DNA of 64,000 bases, taken from Trema orientale. Its lineage: Eukaryota > Streptophyta > Magnoliopsida > Rosales > Cannabaceae. Each line of letters opens with the position of its first letter. Within the stretch, counting starts at the first letter, position 1. The position numbers were made by a program, and so were the translations under genes. The stretch covers positions 510,180 to 574,179 of the forward strand of contig JXTC01000079.1 in NCBI GenBank assembly GCA_002914845.1. Reading direction: 5' to 3'. Under the pieces are notes generated by a model. That model made no database searches. It was not told the origin of the DNA and saw only the letters and a list, made by a program, of their open reading frames with translations. Shown here piece by piece: positions 21,884-34,879 of this stretch.

Positions 21884-24800
21884 ATGGGAGGCGGCGGAGG
21901 CCGAGGAGGCAGGTCTCGCACTCAAAGAAGACATTTCAGACAGAACAGAGAGAACGTTTGGAAGCGTTCCAAGTCCGACCCTTCCTCTGATGCCCCCAAC
22001 GACAACAACACCAACGACAATGGCAATGGTGGTAATCGAGCCTGGGAACCCTTTGCCACTCAGAACCCTACCTTCGATGAGTATTACAAGGTCTTCTTCT
22101 TCTTCTTTTTTTTTTTTTTTTTTTCTAAGCTCTTTTTTTCTGTATATTTTTATATGTGTACATGTATATTCGTTTTGTGGGTGTATGCTTATGGGATCAA
22201 TGGTGAAATATGAATTTCTGAATTGGGTTTGGGGTTCTTCTATTTGTTTTTCTTTTGGTGGGTACACAAAAGGGTGGTCCTTCTTATTTTTGTTAATGGT
22301 GGTGTTTAATGTAGGAGCAAGGGATAGTGGCCCCAGAAGAGTGGGACTCGTTCATGGGAGTTCTTAGATCACCATTGCCTGCTGCTTTTCGAATTAACTC
22401 AAGGTGATGTTTTGATGGATTTTTTTTTTTTTTTAATAATTATTGATAGAGAATTCTTTTGTATCCTTTTGAGGAAAGAAAAATGTTAGCAATTTTAGTC
22501 TTTCATATAAAAGTAGAAGATATTTGTTTTGCTAAATGCGCTTTTGCAGATTTCATTGTGTATATTTCGGTGTCTGTATTCGTTGATCTGGTTTTGACAT
22601 GAAATAAATGAAAGTTTACTATAAGATTGCTGAACATTTGTGCGTTCATGAACTATTCTTTTGGCCTTTTATCCAGATGAGTATATCCTCTTTACTAGGG
22701 AATACAACATTCTTATCATACTAGAGATAATAGTAAATACTCTTATCGCATTTCCAGCAATTTGTTTACTACACATTAAGCTTAAATTCATGAGTGTCTT
22801 CAATGAGCTTTTCGCAGTGTTAACTGACTGAACCTTTGTCTCCTTTACCTGATTTTGCAGTAGCCAGTTTTATAAAGACATTCGATATCAGTTAGAAAAT
22901 GAATTTATGAAATCTCTTCAAGCTGAGGTAAGTCATCAAATGATAAATTTGTTAGGGTGGTTTAGTAAATCATGATGCTTCTATTAGATGTTCTGCAATC
23001 CTTTCTCATTTATTTTTTCTTTTTACTTCAATCTTTTCCCCTTTCGCTTCTGCTGAACATAGGATGGCATTCAGGTCAGTGAGGGGAGCGAAACGGGGGC
23101 TATTAGACCATTGCCTTGGTACCCTGAGAATCTTGCTTGGCATTCAAATTTTTCCCGCATGCAGCTGAGGAAGAATCAGAATCTAGAAAGGTGATAATGG
23201 ATTATGTTAGTTCAGTAAAATCTTTGTAAACTCATGATGTACGATTTAGATCCTGATTTACAATAATGCCTTTATATATTGCACTTGTGGCAGTGCATTT
23301 AAGTTGAGTGATTGTAGGATTATTGAATATCATCGTGTAATTTTACAGCTACAATCTATATGTAATGACCATGTTTTTTAGTAAACTTTCTGAATGGCAT
23401 GGGCACCCAAGCTTCACTGGGATTCGTTGCTTATATCTAACATAAAGCATGATAATTATGCACTTATACCAAAACTTTGTTGGTTTTCACACCATTCCTA
23501 ATTTTTATTTCTATTTCAAAACTTTTCTATTGCAAATCTATTACATTACTCTAGATCATAATCTTAGTGTCCTAAATGTTAGCAGCTGCCTTCAGTTTAC
23601 TCAGTGTTACTTGATCATTCCAAATTTTACACATCAAACCCTTTATGATCGTATCAATATCTCAGGTTTCATGAGTTCTTAAAGCTGGAAAATGAAATCG
23701 GAAACATAACAAGACAGGAGGCTGTCAGCATGGTGGGTTATGTTACTTGTGGTCTATTATTCATGAGTTTCACTTACTAGTTTTTGAAAACTTTTGGGTG
23801 TTACATTTGCGTGCAGACAATTTCCCTGTTACATAGTGATACAAAGATCCCTAGATTCATGCCTGCAGACTATGTTACTTGTGCAAACTTTTGTTTATTG
23901 TTGTTGCTACTATTATTATTATTATTTTTTTTTTTGGGGGGGGTGGTTGTGCCTGGATTTTTAAAGCTTAGCCTGCTTTATCTTACCTCATAAATTTCTC
24001 ATTACTTCTTGTTGTGGTACAGGTACCTCCCCTCTTCCTTGATGTATCTGCCGATCATTTTGTACTTGACAGTAAGCAATTTGTTTTTACTGAAAGACCC
24101 CCTTTTTTCCCCCTCTTGGTGGGAAATTGTATTGAATGACCTTTCTCTTGTTATATTTTTGGTGAATTTACAAATTCAAATACTTGCAAAAGAATAAGAC
24201 TGTCTCCTTCCCTTTCTTTATCTTTTGAGCTAAGAAATAAGAGTAAATTGTGGAAGATGCACAATCTCTGTTGGCACTTTTTGTTGTCTTCTCCTTTTCT
24301 CAGTGTATAAGTTTGAAACTTGTGGAGATCGTTTGTTCTCACAGTTGGCTGGTATAATAACGTGTTGATAACCTATTCATTGAAAATAAATAGATAATTA
24401 CAGTTCGCTCCGTGCTTTCTCAGTGTGTGCTGCACCTGGTTCAAAAACATTTCAACTCCTTGAGATTGTATACCATTCAAGCAAACCAGGATCTCTACCT
24501 AATGGTCTGGTTAGTAATCTGTTAACCTTATGCCGTTTAACATTAGGATCTCTACCTAATGGTCTGGTTAGTAATCTGTTAACCTTATACTGTTTTACAT
24601 TCTCTATCTAGAATTTGTCTGCTTATGCTTCTTTTACTAGTCTTATGACTTTTTCTGCAAGTATCCTATGAGAATTGCTTGGATAATCTTTTGCTTTGCG
24701 GTGATGTGGGCTTCCTCTCATTCTGTTACATTTTTCCCCCCCTCTCTATTGTGAAGTTGACTCGTGTCTTTTCTTTTGACTAGGTTGTAGCAAATGATCT

Positions 24801-27800
24801 CGATGTTCAAAGATGCAATCTGCTTATACACCAAACAAAAAGAATGTGCACTGCCAACCTTATTGTCACAAATCATGAAGCTCAACACTTTCCTGGCTGC
24901 CGTTCAAACAGAAATCGTTCAAATGCTTCCGGAAAATTAATGGAAGACCCAACTATAAGCCAACTTCTGTTTGATCGTGTATTATGTGATGTTCCTTGTA
25001 GTGGAGATGGTACCCTTCGAAAGGCACCTGATATCTGGAGAAAATGGTAGAAATTTCCTTCTGCACCCATTTTTCTTTTGATTGGTTTACGTAACACGGT
25101 TGACGAAATTTGTTTTGCTTATATATAGGAATGCAGGAATGGGGAATGGAGTTCACAGCCTACAAGTTCAGATAGCCATGCGAGGTACCTTCAATGGAAA
25201 TTACACTGGTTACTTAATCTATGCTAGTATGATATGTAGGTTGACGTTTTATTGCTGTGCATTTTAATAATAAATGATTGGTGGATTTGAGGAAAAGAAT
25301 AGTTCAGGACAGGCTTAAGTACATTTTATATAGTATGCTTACCATGTTAACTTTTGTTTGGCCAAGATTGGGCTCCTAACTAGTCAAGTCTGGAATAACT
25401 TGCTTCCCTCTTTAGATCAATCAGCGTGTAGGATGGAAAACTTGATGTTTATGTGGAATCGGATTATGTATCCAGCAGGGATTAGAAATACTAGGCTGGA
25501 GTGAAGTTTTCTAGGTCTACTTGTTTTTAAAAATAGAGTACTACTGATGCTGCAACTGCACATTGGTCTGTCTAACTTGTTGTTTTTTAAAATAGAGTAG
25601 AAATCAACTCATTAGTGAGATAGGGCTTCAGATGTTATACCAGTCCAGTACTGGATATGAATGTAGGATGCATATGGAAACAATAGGCCTCCCATATGTT
25701 ATGCATATGGAAACAATAGGCCTCCCATATGTTATGCATATGGAAACAATAGGCCTCCCATATGTTATGCTAATTATGCACTAATTTTCTATGTTTGGCT
25801 TATTATTTCTTTTTATGCTGTATGTGTATTATGATGTCCTTATTGATTGAGTGTAAGGTTTTGTATCCAATAATTTTATATTTAATAACTGCCATGGTTG
25901 AACTAATATTGATAATATCGTATTTCCTTGACCAACCCAAATCATGGTCATTCAGGCATATTTTACAAGCTTCTGTTTTTGGTCTTTGCTTAATTCAATG
26001 AAAATAGGAGTTTTGGCTCACAAGCATTTGTTTTTAAATCCTTTCTATGAGCATGCCGAATTAACAAGAGATGGGTTTGATTACTTCAGGTCTTAATTTG
26101 CTTAAAGTTGGTGGGAGAATGGTTTACTCAACCTGCTCAATGAATCCAGTTGAGAATGAAGCTGTGGTTTCTGAGGTAATATGTTGGTCCTTTTATATAT
26201 TTTTCTAACGTAATACTGGATTTGTTGCCATCTTTTCATTGTATAATTCAGCTGATCATCTCTTCTGCATCTAGATTTATTGTTTTGAATTGAACCTCTT
26301 ATGCTCATCTATGTCCTATTATCATTTGTTCAGTGCTTTGTGTGTGTGTGTGTGTGTGTGTGTGTCTCTAAGAAGTGCAATGTTTCTCATGGCTGGTTGA
26401 TTTACTTATTGTGTGTGTGTCTAAGAAGTGCAATGTTTCTCATGGCTAGTTGATTTACTTATCTTTGCGTTGTTTGTTTTGACAAGTCTATGTTTCATAT
26501 CGAATGAAATGATGCTGAAGAGTAGCATATAAGTTACATGTGTGATATGTCTGAAGAAGAGATTCTACTTAGTTATTTTCTAAAGAACAGTCAAACTCCT
26601 TGAAATAAATTATAATGGCTATAAAGGCTGAAAGGAAAGCCTTGGATTTGACTTTGAGCTGTGAAGGAACAGAAACTTACCATCAAGATGGTGGCCCAAG
26701 TTTTGAACCTCTATAATGTAAAACTTGCGTATCCTAACGTGCCAACTATTTACACTAGACAACCCCCAAAACTTATTCTAATATATGTAGCTACAATAAA
26801 AGTGTATCTTAAGTTCCCTTGATCATGAATTGTGATCTGTCCAATTGTTCCCCGTTGACTTTTTCTGTGTCAGAAGAAACTGAAATTTGTGTTAATTATG
26901 ATAAAGAGTAGTTTAGTCATAGTTCCAAGTTCTTTCATTGAACTGACTACCCTGTGTTGTTTTATTCAGATTTTGCGCAAATGTGGAGAGTCTGTTGAAC
27001 TAGTTGATGTTTCTAATGAACTCCCTCAACTTGTTCGGCGGCCAGGACTCAAGAAATGGAAGGTTCAAATTTTATTCGAAGTTTTCTTAGAGTTTTGACA
27101 TGCTTTTTCTCTCTTCATTCGTACTAAATATTCTTATTCTGCATTCTTCTTTTTTTTTTTTTTTTAATAACTTTGGTCAGTGCATTATGATGATATTTTG
27201 TTTATTTCCATTAAACGAATGTTCTCATTTTTCTTTTTTTTTTCGCTATTACAAACGAGCACCTTCTTCTTAAAGTACCCCAGCAAAGGAAAAGAGAAAA
27301 GGAGGAAAAATAGAAAAAGAGACTTATTGGGAAATTTAATATTTGGCAAATTACATATACTAGTATTATGCGGTTTCCAGACATGGCCTATTAGTTTTGG
27401 TGACCAAGTTGGTTTTGATTGCAAACTAATGCTTGACCATTACAACTACCTACCCTTTCTGTAACTATAGTTTCAAACTCATATACTTGGACATACAGGT
27501 ACGTGACAAGGGAGTCTTGTTGGCTTCGTACAAAGATGTTTCCAAATACCGCAGAAATGTGATTGTTCCCAGCATGTTTCCTTCTGGTAGAAGCTATATG
27601 GAGGCAAATGAAAATAACATTCATGTTATGGAGCCTGAAGAAAAGGGTGAGAATAATGGAAATGGTAATGGTGAAGATGCCTTACATTCAACTGCGAATT
27701 CAAGTACTCCCGCTGATGAGCTGGAGGAGGAAGTTTCTAATTTTCCGCTTGAACGCTGCATGAGAATAATGCCTCATGATCAAAATACGGGAGCCTTCTT

Positions 27801-29737
27801 CATTGCTGTCTTCCACAAGCATTCCCCATTGCCAGGTGCATACCATATTATCCCCATACTACTCAAATCATGAAGTTTATGTTTTTCCTTTCACTAAGAA
27901 TTCATGAATATCAAGATTCTTCTTCTTCTTCTTCTTTTAAAAGTGTGTGTGGCCAGGAGGGGCCAAGGAAGACATTTGCAAATTGGTTTTAGTAGATTAA
28001 GGATGCTGTGATCATGCTACAGTCTGTATACAGATGTTATTTTTCTTTGGCTTTCCTCATAAGAAAATCACAGTTTTGTTCTTCTTTATTTCCACCATGT
28101 AGCTGCTCAGGAGAAGCCACACTTTCAGAAAGAGAAGTTGTGCTCTAGAAACAATGAGCCACTAGCAGATGTACCAACTCAGGTCATTGAAGATTCAAAT
28201 GGGTTCGAGGCTAGCTTGAATGATGGTACTGATGGCAAAATTCCAGAAGCTGCTTCAGAGGTGGATTTGTTGGATGATGAACCTGATGAAACTGTTTTGG
28301 GACAAGATCTTCCCGTTGCATCTGAAGAGCATAATTTAGAAGTAGCCGAAGCACCTGGTGAGAAGGAAGCTGATCTCAATAAAGGTGGAGGGAAAAGAAA
28401 GTTACAAATACAAGGCAAGTGGAAAGGGGTTGACCCTGTACTTTTCTTTAAAGATGAGGCTATTATCAGTAGCATAAGGACGTTCTATGGCATTGATGAA
28501 TCCTTTCCATTGAATGGCCATCTTGTGGCAAGAAACCTTGATAACAATCATGTGAAGAGAATATACTATGTCTCAAAGTCAGTTAAGGATGTTCTTGAAC
28601 TGAATTTCTCTGTTGGACAGCAACTTAAGATAGCATCCATTGGTCTGAAGATGTTTGTAAGTATTTCAATTCAATAAATTGTTCTTTACTCTAGAAATGC
28701 ATGTTGCATGTTCTCAGATTTAGGCAGTCTAGAATCAAAATTTTGCCATTCCATTCCTTTTTTTAGCATGCGTATTGCTCTTTGTGATTCATTTAGGAAA
28801 ATAGGGAGTGAAAGACGTACGAGGATTAATTCCAGATGAACCACCTGTGGTAAAGTCAAGTTATGACTTGCAGAACCTGGCTTGAGGTTTTAGTTATGAC
28901 ACTTCTGCCAGTTGCCTATGTGCTTCACTATGTTTTACTAGATGATGTAGAAATAGACTTCAGGCCATTATGAATATAATATCACTGTAAACAAAAATTT
29001 TGAAACTTTGTCCTGGGTTCAGGGCTCTGCAATAAATTTCGAGTAGGCATTACCATATGAGACTGCTTTACTACATTGATCTGTTGCACTTGTTGAAAAT
29101 ATATTGAAGCTTTCTTATTCCCACCTATTCCCTAATAATAAACAGGAACGACAAACATCAAGAGAAGGAAGCTCTGCACCCTGTTCATTTCGGATATCCT
29201 CTGAAGGATTACCGGTTATTCTCCCATACATTACGAAACAGATTCTACTTGCATCCCCTGTAGACTTCAAGCATCTTTTGCAATATAAATCCATTAAATA
29301 TGCCGACTTTGTGGATACAGAGTTTAGTCAGAAAGCATCAGACTTACAGCAGGGATGCTGTGTGGTAGTTATGAGAAAAGGTATGTAACAGCATCGTGCC
29401 ATCATGGACGAAAACTTTTTGTTTTCTAAGTAATTATTTTTCCTGAATTAGTCCAATTTCTGCAGATGGCCAAGCGGCCTCGGATCCTATCCAAGTAGAT
29501 GAGTCAACAATTGCCATTGGATGCTGGAGAGGTAAGGCCAGCTTGACTGTGATGGTCACCGCTATCGACTGCCAAGAAATGCTAGAAAGGCTTTCAGCAC
29601 GTGCTGAAATTGAAAAAGGTTCCTCAGTGAAAGATGACGACGGCCCTTCTAAATCGGAGGCGGATGAAGAAAAGGACAAGAATGATGCAGAAAAGAAAGA
29701 AGACAAAGATAGCATCGAAATGGTGATTGATGGTTAA
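21884..29737 (+). CDS. TRM4B: RNA cytosine-5 methyltransferase, NSUN2/TRM4 family (15 exons, 862 aa)
   Basis: SAM-dependent m5C methyltransferase of nuclear RNA; plant TRM4B methylates tRNA variable-loop cytosines (C48-C50) and some mRNAs. Exons: 21884-22090, 22315-22403, 22861-22927, 23063-23190, 23666-23732, 24023-24071, 24424-24509, 24784-25046, 25129-25184, 26090-26175, 26970-27062, 27499-27835, 28103-28656, 29146-29380, 29466-29737. All introns are GT-AG, phases agree, and the 2,589-nt sum is open. The N-terminus is Gly/Arg-rich. SAM motif [10 protein letters not shown] lies at about 202-211, motif [11 protein letters not shown] has Cys ~303, and motif VI YSTCS has the likely nucleophile Cys ~353. 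An acidic linker (510-600), a C-terminal domain (~603-790) and an acidic tail follow. Arabidopsis TRM4B is near 800 aa. Intron 7 contains a 57-bp duplication of the exon 7 donor. The A/B paralogue choice is from memory and not proven. Confidence 0.95.
24488..24601 (+). repeat. 57-bp tandem duplication spanning the exon 7 splice donor
   Basis: Units 24488-24544 and 24545-24601 are nearly identical. The first contains the last 22 bases of exon 7 and its GTTAGT donor; the second repeats both inside the intron. The unit is 57 nt and open in the exon frame, so the second donor (after 24566) would add 19 residues in frame. Confidence 0.93.
25670..25768 (+). repeat. 33-bp tandem repeat, three copies, intron 9 of the methyltransferase gene
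   Basis: Three essentially identical units start at 25670, 25703 and 25736. Each contains CATATGG and CCATATG as inverted partners, giving alternating potential stem-loops. Confidence 0.93.
26335..26463 (+). repeat. (GT)n tract and 53-bp duplication, intron 10
   Basis: A GT run at about 26338-26364 is followed by CTAAGAAGTGCAATGTTTCT starting at 26368 and again at 26421, each with the same ~40-bp continuation. The duplication probably arose by slippage or unequal pairing through the GT runs. Confidence 0.85.
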
Positions 29738-31427
29738 ATTAAGTTAAAATTTTGACAGTGGCTAGTTTCTTTTGTTGTACTATAATAGGGTAATTTTCTG
29801 GTGGGTGTTACATTGGCACAGAGACTGTTTTCCATTCGATTTGCAGCCACGCAATGTGGATTATTTTCATATCCTGTCTTTTTTCTTTCCCTCCCATTTT
29901 TCAGCAGTAGATTTTTTAATTTATTTCTATTTTTATTTTTATCCTTTTCGCTTTCAAAAGGTCGTTTATCATTCTTAGTTGTGGTTGCCTGTGACTAGAA
30001 ATGCTTTGGCAGAATCACTATTTTGTGCCTTGGAAGGGCTGATACCAGTTTTTCGACTCCCCGTTAATTTTGTTTTGTGATGAATGTAAATAAATCCTAA
30101 TTCCTGTTCACCAGAGCATCTAGATTGATTGGAAAACGATATTATCAGACGCATGCTCTCAGCACCTATTGGGTAGGCCCCACCCAATGGAAGAGACTCA
30201 GTTTGGTCTCGATTCTCGAGTATCGGATCATAGCACCCTTTAACCAGAAATATCTCATTTAACTATGACGAGTATGGTAAGAGAGGGAATGAGAGGAGGA
30301 AAGAGGGAGAATACGAAAGAGGTAGTGTAGAGAGATAATTCTTAATATTGTTTGGTAAGAAGGTTGCAGAGAAGAAATAATACAGAATATTTATTTGCAA
30401 ATTATTATATTGTCTACTTGATTTTATTTAAATTAATTTTTTTGAGGAATAAATTTATCAATTCACACTTTTTTTTCCTTTTTTCAAGTTTCTCCAATTT
30501 CTCAAATTTGGAAAGATGAGTTTTGGCTCTCCCTCCACTTATCCTCTCCGTCCTACCAAACAGAGGATTTTTTACTCTCCCTTCATGCCCCTCTCTCCAC
30601 CCCTCTCCATCCCACCAAACAATCCTCTCAACAAAACATAGCGTAAATCAGTTGGATTCACCATAACAATTCTTTAAACACGTTTTATACGCGTAACATC
30701 TTTCTACTACTAAAATTCTTTTAAGAGAGAAAAATGTTTATTTTCCTTCTTTCTTTCTTTCTTTCTTTCTTACTTACCTTTTTTCCTTCCTTTTTTCCAT
30801 CTTGAGTTTTTGGCAACTACTCAACAAATTTGATGCACAAAGCATCATCAATAACTTGTTTAAAAAAAAAGGAAAAAAAAAAAAAAAGACCTGAAAACAG
30901 TAGCTAATCAACAAATTGATGCATGTATTGTTTGGCGGACAATATGTATTGTACCATTACCATCTCTCTCAAGCATCATTTAAATTTCTTAACCTCACCA
31001 AAAGGGACGCAATTACATTCTAATATTTTCTCACTCAATTTTTTTAGATGTGATCTCACGTTCATATACGTGTACTAGAAAACATATACGTTCATATACG
31101 TGTACTAGAAAACATATATGTTTGCCCATAAGAAGTTATAAACTAAAAAAGCATGACACGATTTATTAAGAATGTGAAACAGAGAGAACAAAAAAGTGTG
31201 AAAAATAGCAAGACCACTAACAAATCCGCAACTCAGCTTCATCTTTAGTTCTTTCTCCAATATCATAAAGGGCAAGTAGTTTAGTTGCCCATGCAAACTA
31301 AAGCTAAAACAATGTAAAAAAATATACAAAAGAAAAAGCACCACCCATCAAAAAAATTGCTATTTTAGAATTAAATATTTAGAAACAAGAATCTTACACT
31401 GAGAAACCAACTCTGTGCATCGAGAGA
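29738..31427. other. Convergent intergenic region between methyltransferase and RABA4 genes
   Basis: Contains the 3' UTRs of both converging genes. A candidate polyadenylation signal AATAAA lies near 30089 (+), and TTTATT near 31160 offers AATAAA for the minus-strand gene. GTTTGGT/ACCAAAC phrases in opposite orientations at about 30350 and 30620 may be ends of a small MITE. A 30-bp tandem duplication lies at about 31060-31119. No further gene seen. Confidence 0.45.
31060..31119. repeat. 30-bp tandem duplication
   Basis: The phrase GTTCATATACGTGTACTAGA and ten following bases occur twice in direct succession, in the likely 3' flank of the RABA4 gene. Confidence 0.9.
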
Positions 31428-33359
31428 TCAGGATGATGTACAGCACATCCGGTTCTTCTCAGGGATAACTTGCGCAGGGCCCGGGACGATGATCTTTTTG
31501 CCGGTAAGGTTCGCAGGGTTACCATTTCCCTGGTTTTCACCAGCAGCAAGGTTCTTCTTGTTCACAATGTTGAAAATCTCCGTCAGAACGGTCAAGAAGG
31601 CATTCTCAACATTAGTTGATTCCAGTGCCGAAGTCTCCAAGAAGAAAAGCCCTTCTTTCTGAGCAAATTCTTTAGCGTCTTCTGTGGGGACTGCACGCTG
31701 GTTCTCGAGATCAGTTTTGTTTCCGATCAGAATGATGACTATGTTCTTGTCAGCGTGGCTGCGTAGCTCTTCCAGCCAACGAGGTATGTGATCAAAGGTT
31801 TGGCGTTTGGTTATGTCATAAACCAGCATTGCCCCAACAGCTCCCCTGTAGTATGCGCTTGTCACTGCCCTGTATCTGCTCAAACACCATACGACGAGAA
31901 TTTTGATAAGCATACGAAACAATGTTGGCAAAAGTCAGAAGAAGTAATTTTAACATTAGTACTTTGAAAGGGCATTTTTTAACATACTAGGAAAATGCAA
32001 GGGAAGAGGAGATTTCACCATCAGTCTTTCTAATCACAAATCCCACTCTAACTCATATCGGTTATGCTGAGAACATTATATCGGTAATTTGACAATGAAG
32101 CAAATGATTCATGCAAAACCTACTAATTCATCATTAAGCTGTTAAAACACCAAGAACAAAATCTTCCTGATAAGCAAGCATCACTGCCCCACCTGTTTAA
32201 AATAATAACTTAACTTCTTTATACCATTACCATATTTTAAGTTTACTTAGTGTTGGTATTGCTAGTTGAAGGCTTCAACTTGAAGTAAACCATTAGGTGA
32301 GTAAGAGGAAGTTTCCCGTAAGTTCTAAAAGGAAATCCAACATATTCAAACTTTGTCATTTTTCACTCCACAGCCAAAGTCAATGCTTCATAGAGATTCC
32401 AATTAATCTATTGATCCAACTCAAGATTAAGTTATGCAAACTCTTAACCATTGGTCCACAACGTAGTGATAACAAGATTCAGGCATCCAGCACTTTGTGT
32501 TAAAACTATTGATCTTAAAAATTATTGAAACAAATAATGTAATTATTGATTTTAACCATAATCTAGAGACACACAACTGATTAAAATTATTGACTTTTTT
32601 ATATCTCATGCTGTGCACACTGCACAATTCGTAAACTGAGGTAAATGTGGTTACCAATCCAAATAATCCTAATTAGAGATTTTGAAATTGATTTCACATT
32701 CGGGGGATCTCGGACTACAGCATGAAGATCAAATTAACCACAATTCTTCCCTTTTTTCAAGAAATTCTTCTAAGCCGAAAAAAAGCAAAAAGAAGAAACA
32801 AAATAAAACTTCCATTAAAAGTATAAAAAGATTCACAAATACAGATTTTACGGCACTTTATTCTCCAATTAATACAAATATCAAAACAAAAAGAGTAATA
32901 AAAATTTGATTCAAATATGCTAATATATATATATATATATATATATTTAACATATTTAGAGCTAAAGTAAGTCTCTATCAACTAAAATCCCTAGTACAAA
33001 CCATCAAACAAACACATGGCAAGCCCACCAAGATTCAAAAATTAGATTAAAATTCTTGAAATCTAATAATCAAGAAAATAATAATAAGAAGAAAAAAAAA
33101 AAAAAAAAAGGAGAAAGAGTAGTTACCGTTCTTGGCCGGCGGTGTCCCAGATCTGAGCCTTGACGCTCTTGTGTTCGATGACGAGAGTCCTCGTCTGAAA
33201 CTCGACGCCTATGGTGGCTTTGGAGTCCAAGCTGAACTCGTTCCTGGCGAACCGAGCCAGTATCTGTGACTTCCCCACGGCCGAGTCTCCGATCAACACC
33301 ACCTTGAATACGTAGTCTATCTTCTGGCTCGCGTCGCCATACCCTCCACCACTCGCCAT
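31428..33359 (-). CDS. RABA4: RABA4-type Rab GTPase (Rab11 clade), 2 exons, 226 aa
   Basis: Small GTPase of the plant RabA/Rab11 group, which acts at the trans-Golgi/recycling compartment in polarised secretion; RABA4 members are known for tip growth and PI4-kinase binding. Exon 1 is 33359-33127, exon 2 is 31875-31428, with one 1,251-bp GT-AG intron splitting the codon for Arg78; the sum is 681 nt. Visible motifs: G1 GDSAVGKS (24-31), switch I TIGVEF, G3 WDTAGQE (71-77), G4 NKTDL, G5 ETSAL, and a C-terminal CCTSS with the double cysteine for geranylgeranylation. The start MASGGGYGD agrees with relatives; there is no nearer in-frame ATG upstream. The gene converges on the methyltransferase gene. 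All GTPase motifs are intact. Assignment to subgroup A4 (possibly A4A) is from remembered sequences. Confidence 0.95.
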
Positions 33360-33533
33360 TTTCAACTTCTTTCTCTCTCTCTCTAGAACACAACTAACTC
33401 ACTCACCCGAGATTTTAGAGAGAGAAACCAAAAACCAAAAGAAAAGAAATCTTTTTTTAGATCTCTCCAAAGTGTTTGATGGTTTTCTGCTTTGAAAGCT
33501 AAGCTTCCTTTTGTTTGTGTAATCAATCTCTGA

Positions 33534-33570
<37 letters not shown>

Positions 33571-34019
33571 AAATGAAAAAATGAGTGAATTGTAGTGTTA
33601 CTTGGTTTGGGTATACCGTTTCCACTCCTCCGCGATGGAGTGATCCAATTGCGAGTTGCCACGTTCTGTTGAAAAATTCAGACGTTTGACAAAGAATGCG
33701 GGGTGTTGATGTGGCGGTTTTTGATTGGGTTCGATTTGGGAGAGAAGGAGAGTGTTGAAACAAGTGATGAAACTCTGTTCAAATAATTAAATAAGATAAA
33801 GGGGAAAGAGCGGGGGATGATCGCGGTGTGTCAGTGAGAGGTATGAGGCGTATGTCTCGGGTGAGTTGTCTCCGTTGTCGACTTGACGGTCGTTTTTTTT
33901 TTATTTTTTATTTTTTTGATACTCTCGAGGACGGTTTTGCTATTTGCTATGCACAAGTACTCATATTTTGAGGGCCACTTGGGCCTCGCCAACTACACAA
34001 ACGGGCTGACATATCGTGC
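33360..34019. other. RABA4 5' UTR and promoter region
   Basis: Immediately upstream of the minus-strand start the sequence is GA/CT-rich (33360-33560), common for plant 5' leaders. No convincing TATA box is seen. Further out are moderate-GC segments without a gene. Confidence 0.4.
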
Positions 34020-34330
34020 AACAAAGGTCGGGATTTTTAAGCCAAGTGGCCGAATTTTGGAGCACTGTTTGAAAAATAGCAGTTTTTCAAATACTATTAA
34101 ACAATGGCCGTAGTTTTAAACTTATTTGAAAAATGACAGTTTATAATATTTAATAAATAAAAAATTTATTGATTTATTTTTTTTTAAATTAGATCAACTA
34201 AAAAGTGAGTATTTATCAAAATAAAATTATAAAAGGGCCGCTTATCAAAAAGGTTAAAAAATGGTCATTTTTCAAATCGATCTAAAAAAAAGACATTTCT
34301 TTTAAATACTGTTTGGGAAATTTTGATTTT
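34020..34330. repeat. Dispersed repeat, copy 2 (unclassified)
   Basis: Matches the order of phrases in 20127-20310, for example GGCCGAATTTTGGAGCACTG and TTTAAACTTATTTGAAAAAT. Non-coding; ends unclear. Confidence 0.55.
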
Positions 34331-34700
34331 ATATGCTAATAATTACAACACAATTGAAAAATGCCGGATTCTAAAAGTTTTTTAAAAATTTCACATTTAT
34401 TTAGAAAAATAATATTTTTAAAATATTTATTAAATACAATCTTTTATCAATTGATAGTATACTTACTGTAACTGCTCGAGTTACTTCAAGTAAAAAGACT
34501 AATTTTATCAAGTAACTCGATTTGTTACTCCAAGTAACTACTAACCTGCCTGGTTACTTCAAATAATTTTTAAAAATGCCAAATTTGAAGAAAATGGTAA
34601 TTTTATAAATTTTTTTGAGAAGTGATACCCTTTAAACAAAATTTAAGAAATCATACTTTTCTAAATATAGCTGGGATTTAAAAAAAAAAAAAAAAGAAAT
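34331..34700. mobile_element. Degenerate foldback MITE
   Basis: AT-rich arms around a centre of GTTACTTCAAGTAA-like repeats, of the same design as the foldback at 4729-5140. The inverted pairing is weak by eye. Confidence 0.35.
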
Positions 34701-34879
34701 CAGCCCATTAGGCAATTTTTTGGACTTTGGTCCTGAGTTTTTATAAGAAGCCCTTGTCCTTTAGACTTCTTTGCAAAATAACCAAAATTTGGGTCCTTCT
34801 TTAATAAATGTCCCTTTTTTCAAGCACTTTAGGAAAATTGCCAGGTATATAAAAAAATCATCACAAAATAGCCTAATAT

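Noticed and set aside
21734-22367. Long ORFs (177 and 172 aa) overlapping the first methyltransferase exon in other frames
   Set aside because: They shadow exon 1 and read through poly-T intron sequence; the TRM4-type frame has homology and consistent splicing.
28138-28677. Independent 179-aa acidic protein
   Set aside because: This is exon 13 of the methyltransferase gene plus a little intron; phase and homology link it to exons 12 and 14.
30340-30640. MITE with GTTTGGT ends in the methyltransferase 3' flank
   Set aside because: Only about 10 bp of inverted similarity and no target duplication; too weak to list separately.
33070-33393. 107-aa minus-strand ORF over RABA4 exon 1
   Set aside because: Wrong frame relative to the Rab GTPase motifs; a shadow.
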